Part shown: one piece after another, positions 1-10,877 of the stretch
Position numbering within the stretch: position 1 is the stretch's first letter
Layout of the letters: the number at the start of each line of letters is the position of its first letter
Source of the DNA: Flavobacteriales bacterium UBA1995
Lineage (GTDB): Bacteria; Bacteroidota; Bacteroidia; Flavobacteriales_D; Sanyastnellaceae
Direction: 5' to 3'
Assembly: GCA_002336475.1 (NCBI GenBank)
Contig: DDCX01000023.1
Coordinates: forward strand, 1 to 34,883
DNA length: 34,883 nucleotides
Notes under the pieces: model-generated
Database searches by the model: none
Told to the model about the DNA's origin: nothing
Seen by the model: the letters and a program-made list of their open reading frames with translations, nothing else
Position numbers and translations under genes: made by a program

Positions 1-51
1 GCAACCGCAATCGTAGACCGCGCCGGGACCATCGCACACCCCACATGCATC
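1..51 (-). repeat. DACGVC...DCGC protein repeat, copy 2
   Basis: This 17-residue unit (DACGVCDGPGAVYDCGC) differs from the copy at 247-297 at only two positions (N to D, L to Y). It is cut by the window edge, so more copies may follow. Confidence 0.7.
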
Positions 52-1125
52 TACGACAGCGCAGCTGCCGTCATCGTTCGTGGCATTGGGATTGTAGTTG
101 CAAGCCGTTTCATCGGTGCATCCGTCGTTCTCATCGGTATCGCACACCCCGTTTCCGTTGAGGTCCGATTCGCAGTCTCCTCCACAATCTCCGATGGCAT
201 CCAATTGATTGCCGTTGCAGTCGCAATCTCCTGCCGGGATTTCAGAACACCCGCAGTCCAACACTGCGCCAGGTCCGTTGCACACACCGCAAGCATCGAG
301 CGTTCCAATGCAATCGTCTACTTCATCGCAAATTTGATCTGCATCTTGATCGTTTAAGCAGTTGCCAGAGCAATCTTCATTGGGCTCTGCATAGGTGCAA
401 TCTTCAGGAGTCGCCTCGCAAGCGTCCGCAATGGACAACGTGGCCGTGACGGCGTCGCCTCCATTGGGGAAGTATTGGACATTCAGCACTCCTCCCAACT
501 CTCCGCTGGTGGTCAGCTGGGCCAGCAACACCCTGTTGTTTTCATCGGGCAAGCCGTTGGCGTCTCCGTTGAAAATGTACCAGATCCCGCCAACAATGTC
601 ATTGATGATGATGTCCGTTCCCGCTGCGCCTCCACCGGGGTCGAATGCCGAAATCCAGTCCTGGTTGGGCGAGGGCACCAAACTCGGATTGGACTCCCCT
701 GCAGAAGCGTTGGCAGTTTCAGACAGACCGATGGTTACATAGCTGTCGTAGATCAGGTTTGGGAACCCCTCAAAAAGCAAGGGATTCTGAGATTGAGACG
801 AAGCCGACCCCAACTGGTTCTGATAAAAGGTGGTGGTGGTGGTCAATGTCAATGGCGTCCCGAGGTTGCCATACACTGAGGTCACAAAATCCGTGGGCAT
901 TTCTGCCTGGAAAAACACCCGATAGGTGGTCATTCCAGCCAGATCACCTTCTGTGTGCTCTACAACGGTCTCCACAATCAGACAGGGTGCATTTAAAACC
1001 CCACCTTCAAAGGCAGGGTTGTAGTTGCACGCTTCCGAATCGGAACAATTCTGAGCTTGGATGTTACCTGCCGAACAACAGGCCGCAATTACCGCGCAGA
1101 ACGAAAGAATTAAATGCTTCATCAT
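1..1125 (-). CDS. Secreted cysteine-module protein, N-terminal part (runs off left edge)
   Basis: The reading frame is open for 375 codons, from ATG at 1125 (a second ATG follows at 1122) to base 1, with no stop, so the C-terminus lies outside the window. The N-terminus is a signal peptide (MKHLILSFCAVIAA..., cleavage probably after IQA). A degenerate cysteine module follows it at once (CSDSEACNYNP). Residues of about 30-250 form a Thr/Ser/Asn/Gly-rich region I do not recognise. From about residue 250 the protein becomes Cys/Asp-rich: an Asp-rich stretch (NDQDADQICDEVDDC), two near-identical DACGVC...GPGAV..DCGC repeats, and a full GCTDETACN...DDGSC module. Such modules are common in large extracellular Flavobacteriales proteins and presumably bind calcium or are disulfide-stabilised. 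The same module occurs in the two secreted proteins at 10.9-17.6 kb. Function unknown; export is well supported. Confidence 0.8.
   Translation of the reverse strand, partial: MMKHLILSFCAVIAACCSAGNIQAQNCSDSEACNYNPAFEGGVLNAPCLIVETVVEHTEGDLAGMTTYRVFFQAEMPTDFVTSVYGNLGTPLTLTTTTTFYQNQLGSASSQSQNPLLFEGFPNLIYDSYVTIGLSETANASAGESNPSLVPSPNQDWISAFDPGGGAAGTDIIINDIVGGIWYIFNGDANGLPDENNRVLLAQLTTSGELGGVLNVQYFPNGGDAVTATLSIADACEATPEDCTYAEPNEDCSGNCLNDQDADQICDEVDDCIGTLDACGVCNGPGAVLDCGCSEIPAGDCDCNGNQLDAIGDCGGDCESDLNGNGVCDTDENDGCTDETACNYNPNATNDDGSCAVVDACGVCDGPGAVYDCGC
61..123 (-). repeat. Cysteine module GCTDxxACN...DDGSC in the left-edge protein
   Basis: A 21-residue module with three cysteines and an acidic DDGSC end. 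It has the same length and pattern as modules in the metalloprotease (12933-12995) and the propeller protein (16420-17169). Confidence 0.75.
247..297 (-). repeat. DACGVC...DCGC protein repeat, copy 1
   Basis: This 17-residue unit (DACGVCNGPGAVLDCGC) is the partner of the copy at 1-51, with 15 of 17 residues identical. The spacer between the copies contains a full cysteine module. Confidence 0.7.
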
Positions 1126-1227
1126 CAAGGGATAAGGTGACTTCAATATAAGACACCTTCTTGGCATACTCAGAGCGGCCGCAAAGTGTTGCAACTCTCG
1201 GAAACTTCTTACCCAGAGCCCCTTAAA

Positions 1228-4166
<2,939 letters not shown>

Positions 4167-4175
4167 GGGTGTGGC

Positions 4176-4538
4176 TCAGGCGATGTATCGCGCTATCAGC
4201 TCTGCAGTAGCGGGGTTGGTGGCCAATGGAATGTTGTAGACATCGCACAGCCGGAGCAACATGTTGATGTCCGGTTCGTGTGGGTGCTTGCCCATGGGAT
4301 CTCTGAAAAAAATGACGCCCGCCACCTTTCCTTCCGTAATCCGGGAAGCGATCTGGGCATCTCCACCCTTTGGACCTGAAGCCACCGTCTCCACGTCAAT
4401 TCCTTTCTCTTTCAGCCTGCTGCCCGTGGTTTGCGTGGCCAAGGTGGGCACTTTGGAAAAGAACTGACGGTATTTCAAGACAAACTCAACGAGGTCATCC
4501 TTTTTGCCGTCGTGGGCAATCAGCGCGATGTATTTCAT
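4176..4538 (-). CDS. mgsA: Methylglyoxal synthase
   Basis: Converts dihydroxyacetone phosphate to methylglyoxal and phosphate, a bypass of lower glycolysis that releases phosphate when sugar phosphates accumulate. The protein is 120 aa, somewhat shorter than the E. coli enzyme at its C-terminus. Family features are the start ALIAHDGKKDDL, the phosphate-binding ATQTTGSRL, GPKGGDAQI with Asp60 at the position of the catalytic aspartate, FFRDPMGKHPHEPDI, and the end YNIPLATNPATAELI. The ATG at 4538 overlaps the stop of the upstream amylase lipoprotein by four bases, suggesting translational coupling. The link between a starch-type hydrolase and this bypass may reflect sugar-overflow control, but that is inference. 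Confidence 0.95.
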   Translation of the reverse strand: MKYIALIAHDGKKDDLVEFVLKYRQFFSKVPTLATQTTGSRLKEKGIDVETVASGPKGGDAQIASRITEGKVAGVIFFRDPMGKHPHEPDINMLLRLCDVYNIPLATNPATAELIARYIA

Positions 4539-5962
4539 GCGTCTTTCTTGACAAACACCTCATAGCTCCAAGGCTCCCAGACGTCTTTGCTAAATGAGCT
4601 TCGGGCAAAGGTGAACCGGTAGCCTTCGATGCCTTCCGGCTTGAAACGCACAGGTTTGTCGCTGAGGTTGATGGCCACTTTGATGCTCGTCCCCTCTGAT
4701 GCCCGCTCGAAGTACAGCATGTCCCCTTCGTCGACGAGCTGCACAGGGCGCACACCAAATTCACCATTGCTCAATGGGGCGTGACGGTGGTGCAAATCAT
4801 GCAACATGCGGTAGAAGGACATCGCTTTGAAATCGCCCCAGGGAATGGTGTCCTTTTCAAAAAAGCGCAGACGCTTGTTCATTTCGCTTTCTTGACCACC
4901 GTAGAGCAAAGGCGTCCCAAACAATGTGCCGCACAACACCGCCATGGCCCGACCAGCCTCTCCGTAGCGCTCTTCTACCGTTCCATTCCAAGAGTTTTCG
5001 TCATGGTTGGTGATGAAGTTGAGGCGGTAGGCCGACTCAGGGAAGCGTTCAAACTCCCTTTTGAGGTAAGCCCGAATGCTGTCGGCATTCATGTTCCCTT
5101 GGGCCACCTCATTGGTGATGTGGTGAAACTCCCAAGCATAACTGGCATCAAATGCCCGCTCATGGTGTTCTGGCTCCTCTGCCTCTGCCAACATGAAAAC
5201 CTCAGGCTCTTCTTTTTCCAAGGTCCTTCTCACCCTGTTCCAGAATGGCGTGGGCACCTTGCCTGCCACATCACAACGGAAACCATCGACATCGTGGTCA
5301 CGCACCCAAAACAGCATGGCTTCCTCCATGGCCCCATAGAGTCCATTCTCTTCTCCACGGTCCCAATCGAGCTGTGCGACATCCACCCAGTCTGTGCCCG
5401 TAGGCGGCTGGATTTTCCCTTCTTCATCAAGGAGGTAATACCCCTGACCCTCCGCACTTTCTGTCCACACTGCATCGAATGCTGTATGGTTCGCGACCCA
5501 GTCGATGATCACCTTCATCCCATAGTCGTGCGCTGTGGCGACAAAGGCATCAAAGTCCGCCCAAGTGCCATAGCTCGGATTGAGTGCTGTGTAATCCCGA
5601 ACGCTGTAAGGACTGCCCAACGAGGTGCTGCCGGGTTGGACCAAAAAGTTGTTGCTGTTCTCTCCGCCTTTGCGGTTGACCTCTCCAATCGGGTGCACCG
5701 GCATCAGCCAAATCACATCCACCCCAATTTGCTTGATGCGCGCCAAATCCAACATCGCACTTTTCAGGTCACCCTGTGGCGTATGCTGTCGCACATTCAT
5801 CTCATAAATGACCGCGTTACGCGACCACTCAGGGTGGATCAGGGCATCGGAAGTATCGGTGCCATTGACGGCTTGTGCGTCAGAAGAGGCGCGGTCAGCC
5901 GGAGCATCGGAACAGGCCACCAACAGCAGTGTGGCCAAGCAAAAAAATGTGGGGCGAAACAT
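4535..5962 (-). CDS. GH13 alpha-amylase family lipoprotein
   Basis: A predicted glycoside hydrolase acting on alpha-glucans or maltodextrins outside the cytoplasm. The N-terminus is a lipoprotein signal with lipobox LLVAC and lipidated Cys17, followed by a Ser/Asp-rich linker, so the enzyme probably sits on the periplasmic or outer face of a membrane. All four GH13 signature regions are visible: DWVANHT (about 154-160), GFRCDVAG with nucleophile Asp231, FMLAEAEEP with acid/base Glu260, and FITNHDEN with Asp321 as the third carboxylate. The 475 aa length is complete, ending in a beta-sheet domain with no binding module. It lies 15 bases after parC and overlaps mgsA. There is no SusC/SusD pair in the window, so it is not part of a visible polysaccharide-utilisation locus. 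Confidence 0.93.
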   Translation of the reverse strand: MFRPTFFCLATLLLVACSDAPADRASSDAQAVNGTDTSDALIHPEWSRNAVIYEMNVRQHTPQGDLKSAMLDLARIKQIGVDVIWLMPVHPIGEVNRKGGENSNNFLVQPGSTSLGSPYSVRDYTALNPSYGTWADFDAFVATAHDYGMKVIIDWVANHTAFDAVWTESAEGQGYYLLDEEGKIQPPTGTDWVDVAQLDWDRGEENGLYGAMEEAMLFWVRDHDVDGFRCDVAGKVPTPFWNRVRRTLEKEEPEVFMLAEAEEPEHHERAFDASYAWEFHHITNEVAQGNMNADSIRAYLKREFERFPESAYRLNFITNHDENSWNGTVEERYGEAGRAMAVLCGTLFGTPLLYGGQESEMNKRLRFFEKDTIPWGDFKAMSFYRMLHDLHHRHAPLSNGEFGVRPVQLVDEGDMLYFERASEGTSIKVAINLSDKPVRFKPEGIEGYRFTFARSSFSKDVWEPWSYEVFVKKDA

Positions 5963-5977
5963 GTGGCGAAGATATCT

Positions 5978-8830
5978 TCAGAAAAGGGAGGCCTGTGGAC
6001 CGTCATCCCCATCTTCCGGGTTTTTTGTTGCAGCATCCTCTGGGGCTGTTGGCGCAGCTGTCGAGGATGGTGCTGATTCCGCTTTAGGCTGGGGCGCATG
6101 CGGCACCTCTGCAGGTTTCGCATCGTTCCTTTCCGGCGCTGTAGGCGGGGCCAGTTCTTCGACATCCTCCCCTACAGCAGGCAATTCAGCGTTGGGATCA
6201 GGGGTGTCTTCCATGGTCACTTTGGCGCGTGGATCCACCGACAAACGCTTGCCTCTGGCCTTGACCCCTTTGACCGAGATGAATTCATTCAAGCTGAACC
6301 TTTGCTCCCCCAAATCTTTGGCTGTGCACTTGATGACAGGGGCGCCATGGTCGGTAAAGAGCAGCATGCTTGACCCCTCGGACTCACCGATGAACTCCAT
6401 GGTCTTGCTCGAATTCTCTGCATGAAACCGTTTGACATAAACGGCCTTTTTTTCGCCGTCCCGGTGAACCACCGTCAATGGACGGTCTGAGTGCCACTTG
6501 TCGAGGAAAATCATGTCATCCGGAAAATGGGTGCTCAACTCCGGCTTCACCAATTCATAGGCACCTGAAGCCACGACCACCAGCAAGCGGTCATCGGGTC
6601 CAAAAGCCCCCACCAACCGGCCTCTGCCCTCGCTGTTGAGGCGTTTGACGGCCTCATCGAACCACACCTTTCGAGCGCCCAAGGTGCTGGTGCCCGCACT
6701 TTTCAGATCGACCCTGCCCGTGACGGCATATTTGGTCGCGGTATTTCCTGCTGCACCTCGGCCTTTGATGGCAATCTCGGCAAAGTCAACATCCACCTTT
6801 AAGGACTTGAGACGGGGCATGCGGCTCAGGTGAATCGTCACCTGTTCTGCCTCCCCATTGAGGTTGGCACTGAACCACAACACCTGGCTTCCCGGTGTTC
6901 CTTTGGTCAAATGGTACACCTTGTCGCGGGTCATGGAAGTCACATGAAAACGCTTGACAAAAGTGCGTCCGCCGCCGGTTTTCTTCCCATCGCGGTACAT
7001 CAGATTGTAGGTGGTGCGCTCATCGCCCCGCTTCCATATCCCAACGTGCAAAATGTCCTTTCCAAAAAACGCTTTGGGGCTGACTTTGGAAACCTGCATT
7101 GTGCCATCCTTTCGAAACACAATGATGTCGGCAATGTCTGAGCAATCACAGATGTAATCACCTTCTCCACGCGGCATTCCAATGCCCACAAAGCCTTCCT
7201 TTTTATCGGCGTAGAGTTTGTGATTGGCCACCGCCACTTTGGCGCTGTCAATGTTGCCAAACGCGCGCAAGGTGGTCCTCCGCTCGCGGCCTTTGCCGTA
7301 TTTCTTTTTGAGCTGACGGTACCACTCTATGGTGTAATCCGTGAGGTGCTCCAGATGGTTCTTGACCTCATCGATCTCTACTTCCAGATTGGCAATCCGT
7401 TGGTCCGCTTTGTCGGAGTCGAATTTCGAGATGCGCTTGATGCGGATTTCGGTCAATCGGGTGACATCCTCGTCGGTAACGGGGCGGATCAAATGCTTGA
7501 TGTGCGGCGCGAGACCTTCATGAATGGCCTTCAAAATGGCATCCCAGGTTTCGCACTCTTCGATGTCCCGGTAGATGCGCTTTTCGATGAAGATTTTCTC
7601 CAGAGAAGCGAAGTGCCAAGACTCTTGCAATTCGCCGAGGCGGATTTCCAGCTCTCTGCCCAGCAGCATCCGGGTGCGGTCTGCACTTCGCTTGAGGATT
7701 TCCTTGACCCCCAAGAACACCGGACGGTCGTTTTCAATCACGCATGCGTTGGGAGCGATGCGCACCTCGCAATCTGTAAAAGCGAACAGCGCATCAATGG
7801 TCCGGTCTGGAGAGACGCCAGACGCCAAGTGGATCATCACTTCTACAAACTCTGCCGTGTTGTCTTCGACGCGTTTGACCTTGATTTTACCCTTGTCGTT
7901 GGCCTTGAGAATGCTCTCAATCAGCGAAGTCGTGGTGACGCCATATGGCAGCTCGTCGACCACGAGGGTTTTGTTGTCCTCCTTCCGGATTTTGGCCCGG
8001 ACGCGGACGCGTCCTCCCCGGAGCCCATCGTTGTAGAGCTCGCAATCGGCCTCCCCGCCTGCAGGAAAGTCAGGCAGCAGCTTAAAACTGCGCCCTTTGA
8101 GGTAAGCCACGGCGCCGTCTATCAACTCTACAAAGTTGTGAGGCAGCATTTTACAGGCCAGTCCTACGGCGATGCCTTCGGCGCCTTGCTGCAGCAACAG
8201 CGGGAATTTTACCGGAAGTGTTTCGGGCTCCTGGTTGCGGCCATCATAGCTGGCCAGCCAATGGGTGGTTTTGGGATTGAAGAGTGCTTCTTTGGCAAAC
8301 GTGCTCAACCGTGTCTCGATGTAACGCGGCGCAGCAGCCCGGTCGCCCGTTGCGACGTTGCCCCAGTTTCCCTGACAGTCCAACACGAGTTCGCGCTGGC
8401 CAATTTGCACCATGGCGTCGCCAATGCTCGCGTCACCGTGGGGGTGAAACTTCATGGTGTTGCCGATGGCATTGGCCACCTTGTGGAACCTGCCGTCCTC
8501 CAGCTCCCTCAAAGAGTGCAGAATGCGCCGTTGAACAGGCTTCAAACCGTCGTGCAGGTGCGGTACAGCGCGCTCGAGGATCACATAGGATGCATAGTCC
8601 AAGAAATACTCGTTGTACATCCCTTTGATGCGGATGACCTGCTCCAAGTCCTTGGTACCATCTCCACCTTCGGCCGCCTCCAAGGTGCCTTCTTCCGAAG
8701 CCTCACCCATGTCATCGCCGTCTCCGGCCGGCGTTGGCGTCCCGCCTGCTGTAGATCCGTCCTCGTTTCCTTCGGACTTCATGCCGTCTTGCTCGTCCCG
8801 CTCCTCGGGACCCTGGGCTTCCTCGCTCAT
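5978..8830 (-). CDS. parC: DNA topoisomerase IV subunit A
   Basis: Breakage-reunion subunit of type IIA topoisomerase, which decatenates replicated chromosomes together with ParE. The winged-helix region contains [25 protein letters not shown] and [11 protein letters not shown]; Tyr170 is the DNA-linked catalytic tyrosine. A C-terminal beta-pinwheel follows, with segments such as [18 protein letters not shown] and no clear GyrA box. ParC rather than GyrA is favoured by the four-base overlap with parE. The first 60 or so residues are acidic and Gly-rich, and conserved sequence begins near [17 protein letters not shown], so a later start is conceivable. The last 75 or so residues are a Pro/Ala/Glu-rich, probably disordered tail ending in QASLF. 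Confidence 0.94.
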   Translation of the reverse strand: MSEEAQGPEERDEQDGMKSEGNEDGSTAGGTPTPAGDGDDMGEASEEGTLEAAEGGDGTKDLEQVIRIKGMYNEYFLDYASYVILERAVPHLHDGLKPVQRRILHSLRELEDGRFHKVANAIGNTMKFHPHGDASIGDAMVQIGQRELVLDCQGNWGNVATGDRAAAPRYIETRLSTFAKEALFNPKTTHWLASYDGRNQEPETLPVKFPLLLQQGAEGIAVGLACKMLPHNFVELIDGAVAYLKGRSFKLLPDFPAGGEADCELYNDGLRGGRVRVRAKIRKEDNKTLVVDELPYGVTTTSLIESILKANDKGKIKVKRVEDNTAEFVEVMIHLASGVSPDRTIDALFAFTDCEVRIAPNACVIENDRPVFLGVKEILKRSADRTRMLLGRELEIRLGELQESWHFASLEKIFIEKRIYRDIEECETWDAILKAIHEGLAPHIKHLIRPVTDEDVTRLTEIRIKRISKFDSDKADQRIANLEVEIDEVKNHLEHLTDYTIEWYRQLKKKYGKGRERRTTLRAFGNIDSAKVAVANHKLYADKKEGFVGIGMPRGEGDYICDCSDIADIIVFRKDGTMQVSKVSPKAFFGKDILHVGIWKRGDERTTYNLMYRDGKKTGGGRTFVKRFHVTSMTRDKVYHLTKGTPGSQVLWFSANLNGEAEQVTIHLSRMPRLKSLKVDVDFAEIAIKGRGAAGNTATKYAVTGRVDLKSAGTSTLGARKVWFDEAVKRLNSEGRGRLVGAFGPDDRLLVVVASGAYELVKPELSTHFPDDMIFLDKWHSDRPLTVVHRDGEKKAVYVKRFHAENSSKTMEFIGESEGSSMLLFTDHGAPVIKCTAKDLGEQRFSLNEFISVKGVKARGKRLSVDPRAKVTMEDTPDPNAELPAVGEDVEELAPPTAPERNDAKPAEVPHAPQPKAESAPSSTAAPTAPEDAATKNPEDGDDGPQASLF

Positions 8831-10698
8831 GCCGCTTCCGTGGTTTCCTTGGGTTCATCCGGGTCCTTTTCGACACGGAGATTGTCAATGATGAAGCGCT
8901 GCCGATCTGGGGTGTTCTTCCCCATGAAAAACGACAGCATGTCATCGAGTTGGTGCTCGCCTCCGAGGTCCACTGGATCGAGCCTGATGTCCTCCCCTAT
9001 GAAGTGAGAGAACTCGTCGGGACTGATCTCACCCAATCCCTTGAATCGGGTGATCTCAGGCTTTGGACCGAGGGCTCCAATGGCGCTGACGCGCTCCTCC
9101 TCAGAATAGCAATACCGGGTTTCTTTTTTGTTCCGCACCCGGAAGAGTGGCGTTTGCAACACATACAGGTGCCCCTTCCTCACCAGGTCGGGAAAGAACT
9201 GCAGGAAAAACGTCATGAGCAGAATGCGGATGTGCATTCCGTCCACATCGGCATCCGTTGCGATGATGACCTGGTTGTAACGCAGCCCGTCCAGTCCATC
9301 CTCGATGTCGAGGGCGGCTTGCAGCAGGTTGAATTCCTCGTTCTCATAGACGACCTTCTTGGTCAAGCCATAACAATTGAGGGGCTTTCCTTTGAGGGAG
9401 AACACCGCCTGGGTGTTGACATCGCGGGCTTTGGTGATGCTGCCCGAAGCGCTGTCGCCCTCGGTGATGAACAACATGGACTCCTCGGCCCGGTCGTGCT
9501 TCTTGGTGAGGTGCACCCTGCAGTCGCGCAGTTTCTTGTTGTGTAAGCTGGCCTTTTTCGCCCGTTCTCTCGCGAGCTTTTTGATGCCTGCGAGGTCCTT
9601 GCGCTCTTTTTCGCTCTGCAGAATCCGCTTGAGCAAGGCCGTGGCCGTGTCGGGATTGCGGTGCAGGTGGTTGGCCAGCTCTACTTTGAGAAAGTCATAG
9701 ACGAAGGAACGCATGCTCGTTCCTCCTGGACGGATTTCCGATGACCCCAGCTTGGTTTTTGTCTGTGATTCAAATACCGGTTCCTGCACCCTTACTGCAA
9801 TGGCCGCCATCAAACCCATGCGGACATCACCGGGGTCGTATTCCTTTTGGAAAAAGTCCCGGACCACCTTGACATAGGCTTCCCTAAGTGCCTTCTGGTG
9901 GGTTCCACCCTGCGTGGTGTATTGACCGTTGACAAAGCTGTAGTGGTCTTCGCCATAAGCCTGGGTGTGCGTCAAAGCCACCTCTATGTCATCCCCCTTG
10001 AGGTGCATGATGGGATAACCGGATTCTGCGGAGAGGTTTTGCTTGATCAGGTCCTTGAGGCCGTCTTCACTGTGTATTTTTTCCCCGTTGAAGACCAAGG
10101 TCAAACCACTGTTGAGGTACGCATAATTCCAGAGCAAGCGCTCTACGTATTCTCGCCTGTATTGGTAAGACTTGAATACCGAAGCGTCTGGGCGGAACCA
10201 AGTGCGGGTTCCGTTCCGCAATGAAGTTGAAGTGACTTTTTCGTCGTCTTTGAGGACCCCCAATTCAAAGCTGGCTGCCTTGACGCTGCCCTCCCTGAAA
10301 CTCTCAATCCTGAATTCAGAGGACAAGGCGTTCACGGCTTTGGTACCCACACCATTCAGACCCACCGTTTTGCTGAAAGCGCCCTCGCTGTACTTCGCTC
10401 CGGTGTTGATTTTGGAGACACAGTCCACAACGGCTCCGTGCGGGATTCCCCTGCCGTAATCTCGGACCTGAACCGCACCTTCTTTGATGCTGATTTCTAT
10501 GATCTTGCCATGGCCCATAAGGTGTTCATCGATGCTGTTGTCGATGACTTCCTTGAGCAGGACGTAAATGCCATCATCGGCACTGGCGCCGTCGCCCAAC
10601 TTGCCGATGTACATGCCGGGCCTCAGCCGGATGTGCTCTTTCCAATCAAGCGACCTAATGTCACTCTCTGTATAATCCTGTTTTCCTTGGTGTGCCAC
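8827..10698 (-). CDS. parE: DNA topoisomerase IV subunit B
   Basis: ATPase subunit of topoisomerase IV. The GHKL ATPase fold is shown by [12 protein letters not shown] (Glu50 and Asn54 for catalysis and magnesium), [10 protein letters not shown] (about 79-88) and [13 protein letters not shown] (about 114-126). The lid residue region QTKTKLGS lies near 312-319. The TOPRIM domain has [10 protein letters not shown] with Glu413 and [11 protein letters not shown] with the acidic triad at 482-486. The end (RVEKDPDEP...) is that of a normal B subunit, at 623 aa. The start codon is GTG at 10698; it places [19 protein letters not shown] about 14 residues in, as usual in Bacteroidota ParE. The stop overlaps the parC start (ATGA). 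It heads the minus-strand run and is divergent from the metalloprotease gene. Confidence 0.95.
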   Translation of the reverse strand: MAHQGKQDYTESDIRSLDWKEHIRLRPGMYIGKLGDGASADDGIYVLLKEVIDNSIDEHLMGHGKIIEISIKEGAVQVRDYGRGIPHGAVVDCVSKINTGAKYSEGAFSKTVGLNGVGTKAVNALSSEFRIESFREGSVKAASFELGVLKDDEKVTSTSLRNGTRTWFRPDASVFKSYQYRREYVERLLWNYAYLNSGLTLVFNGEKIHSEDGLKDLIKQNLSAESGYPIMHLKGDDIEVALTHTQAYGEDHYSFVNGQYTTQGGTHQKALREAYVKVVRDFFQKEYDPGDVRMGLMAAIAVRVQEPVFESQTKTKLGSSEIRPGGTSMRSFVYDFLKVELANHLHRNPDTATALLKRILQSEKERKDLAGIKKLARERAKKASLHNKKLRDCRVHLTKKHDRAEESMLFITEGDSASGSITKARDVNTQAVFSLKGKPLNCYGLTKKVVYENEEFNLLQAALDIEDGLDGLRYNQVIIATDADVDGMHIRILLMTFFLQFFPDLVRKGHLYVLQTPLFRVRNKKETRYCYSEEERVSAIGALGPKPEITRFKGLGEISPDEFSHFIGEDIRLDPVDLGGEHQLDDMLSFFMGKNTPDRQRFIIDNLRVEKDPDEPKETTEAA

Positions 10699-10877
10699 GC
10701 TGGTGTGCCTGTTGAGCCAACCTGAAAAGTACTGGATTTCTAGGCCCTATCAGCATTCTAAAAGCCGCCGTTTTCCACATGTGCGCAGGTTCTTTCCCAT
10801 TGACAATGACAAATCTCACCTCAACTATGACCCTCATCGTTGCTCCATGTGAATCAAAATCGCCGTTATCTTGTTGC
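10699..10877. promoter_or_regulatory. Divergent intergenic region between parE and the metalloprotease gene
   Basis: This stretch of about 180 bases must hold the promoter for parE and its downstream run, and probably one for the protease gene. On the minus strand, 10724-10731 reads TACTTTTC, one base from the Bacteroidota -7 consensus TAnnTTTG, but no matching -33 TTTG lies at the right distance. I see no convincing plus-strand promoter. The right-hand part is open in the protease frame from ATG 10779, so the true protease start may lie inside this region. Confidence 0.35.

Noticed and set aside
4781..6076. A 431-codon plus-strand frame opposite the amylase gene
   Set aside because: It is antisense to a gene with all GH13 motifs; its own translation has no domain and runs into the parC end.
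7220..9007. A 595-codon plus-strand frame opposite parC and parE
   Set aside because: It mirrors conserved parC/parE codons, shows no recognisable domain, and crosses the parC-parE junction.
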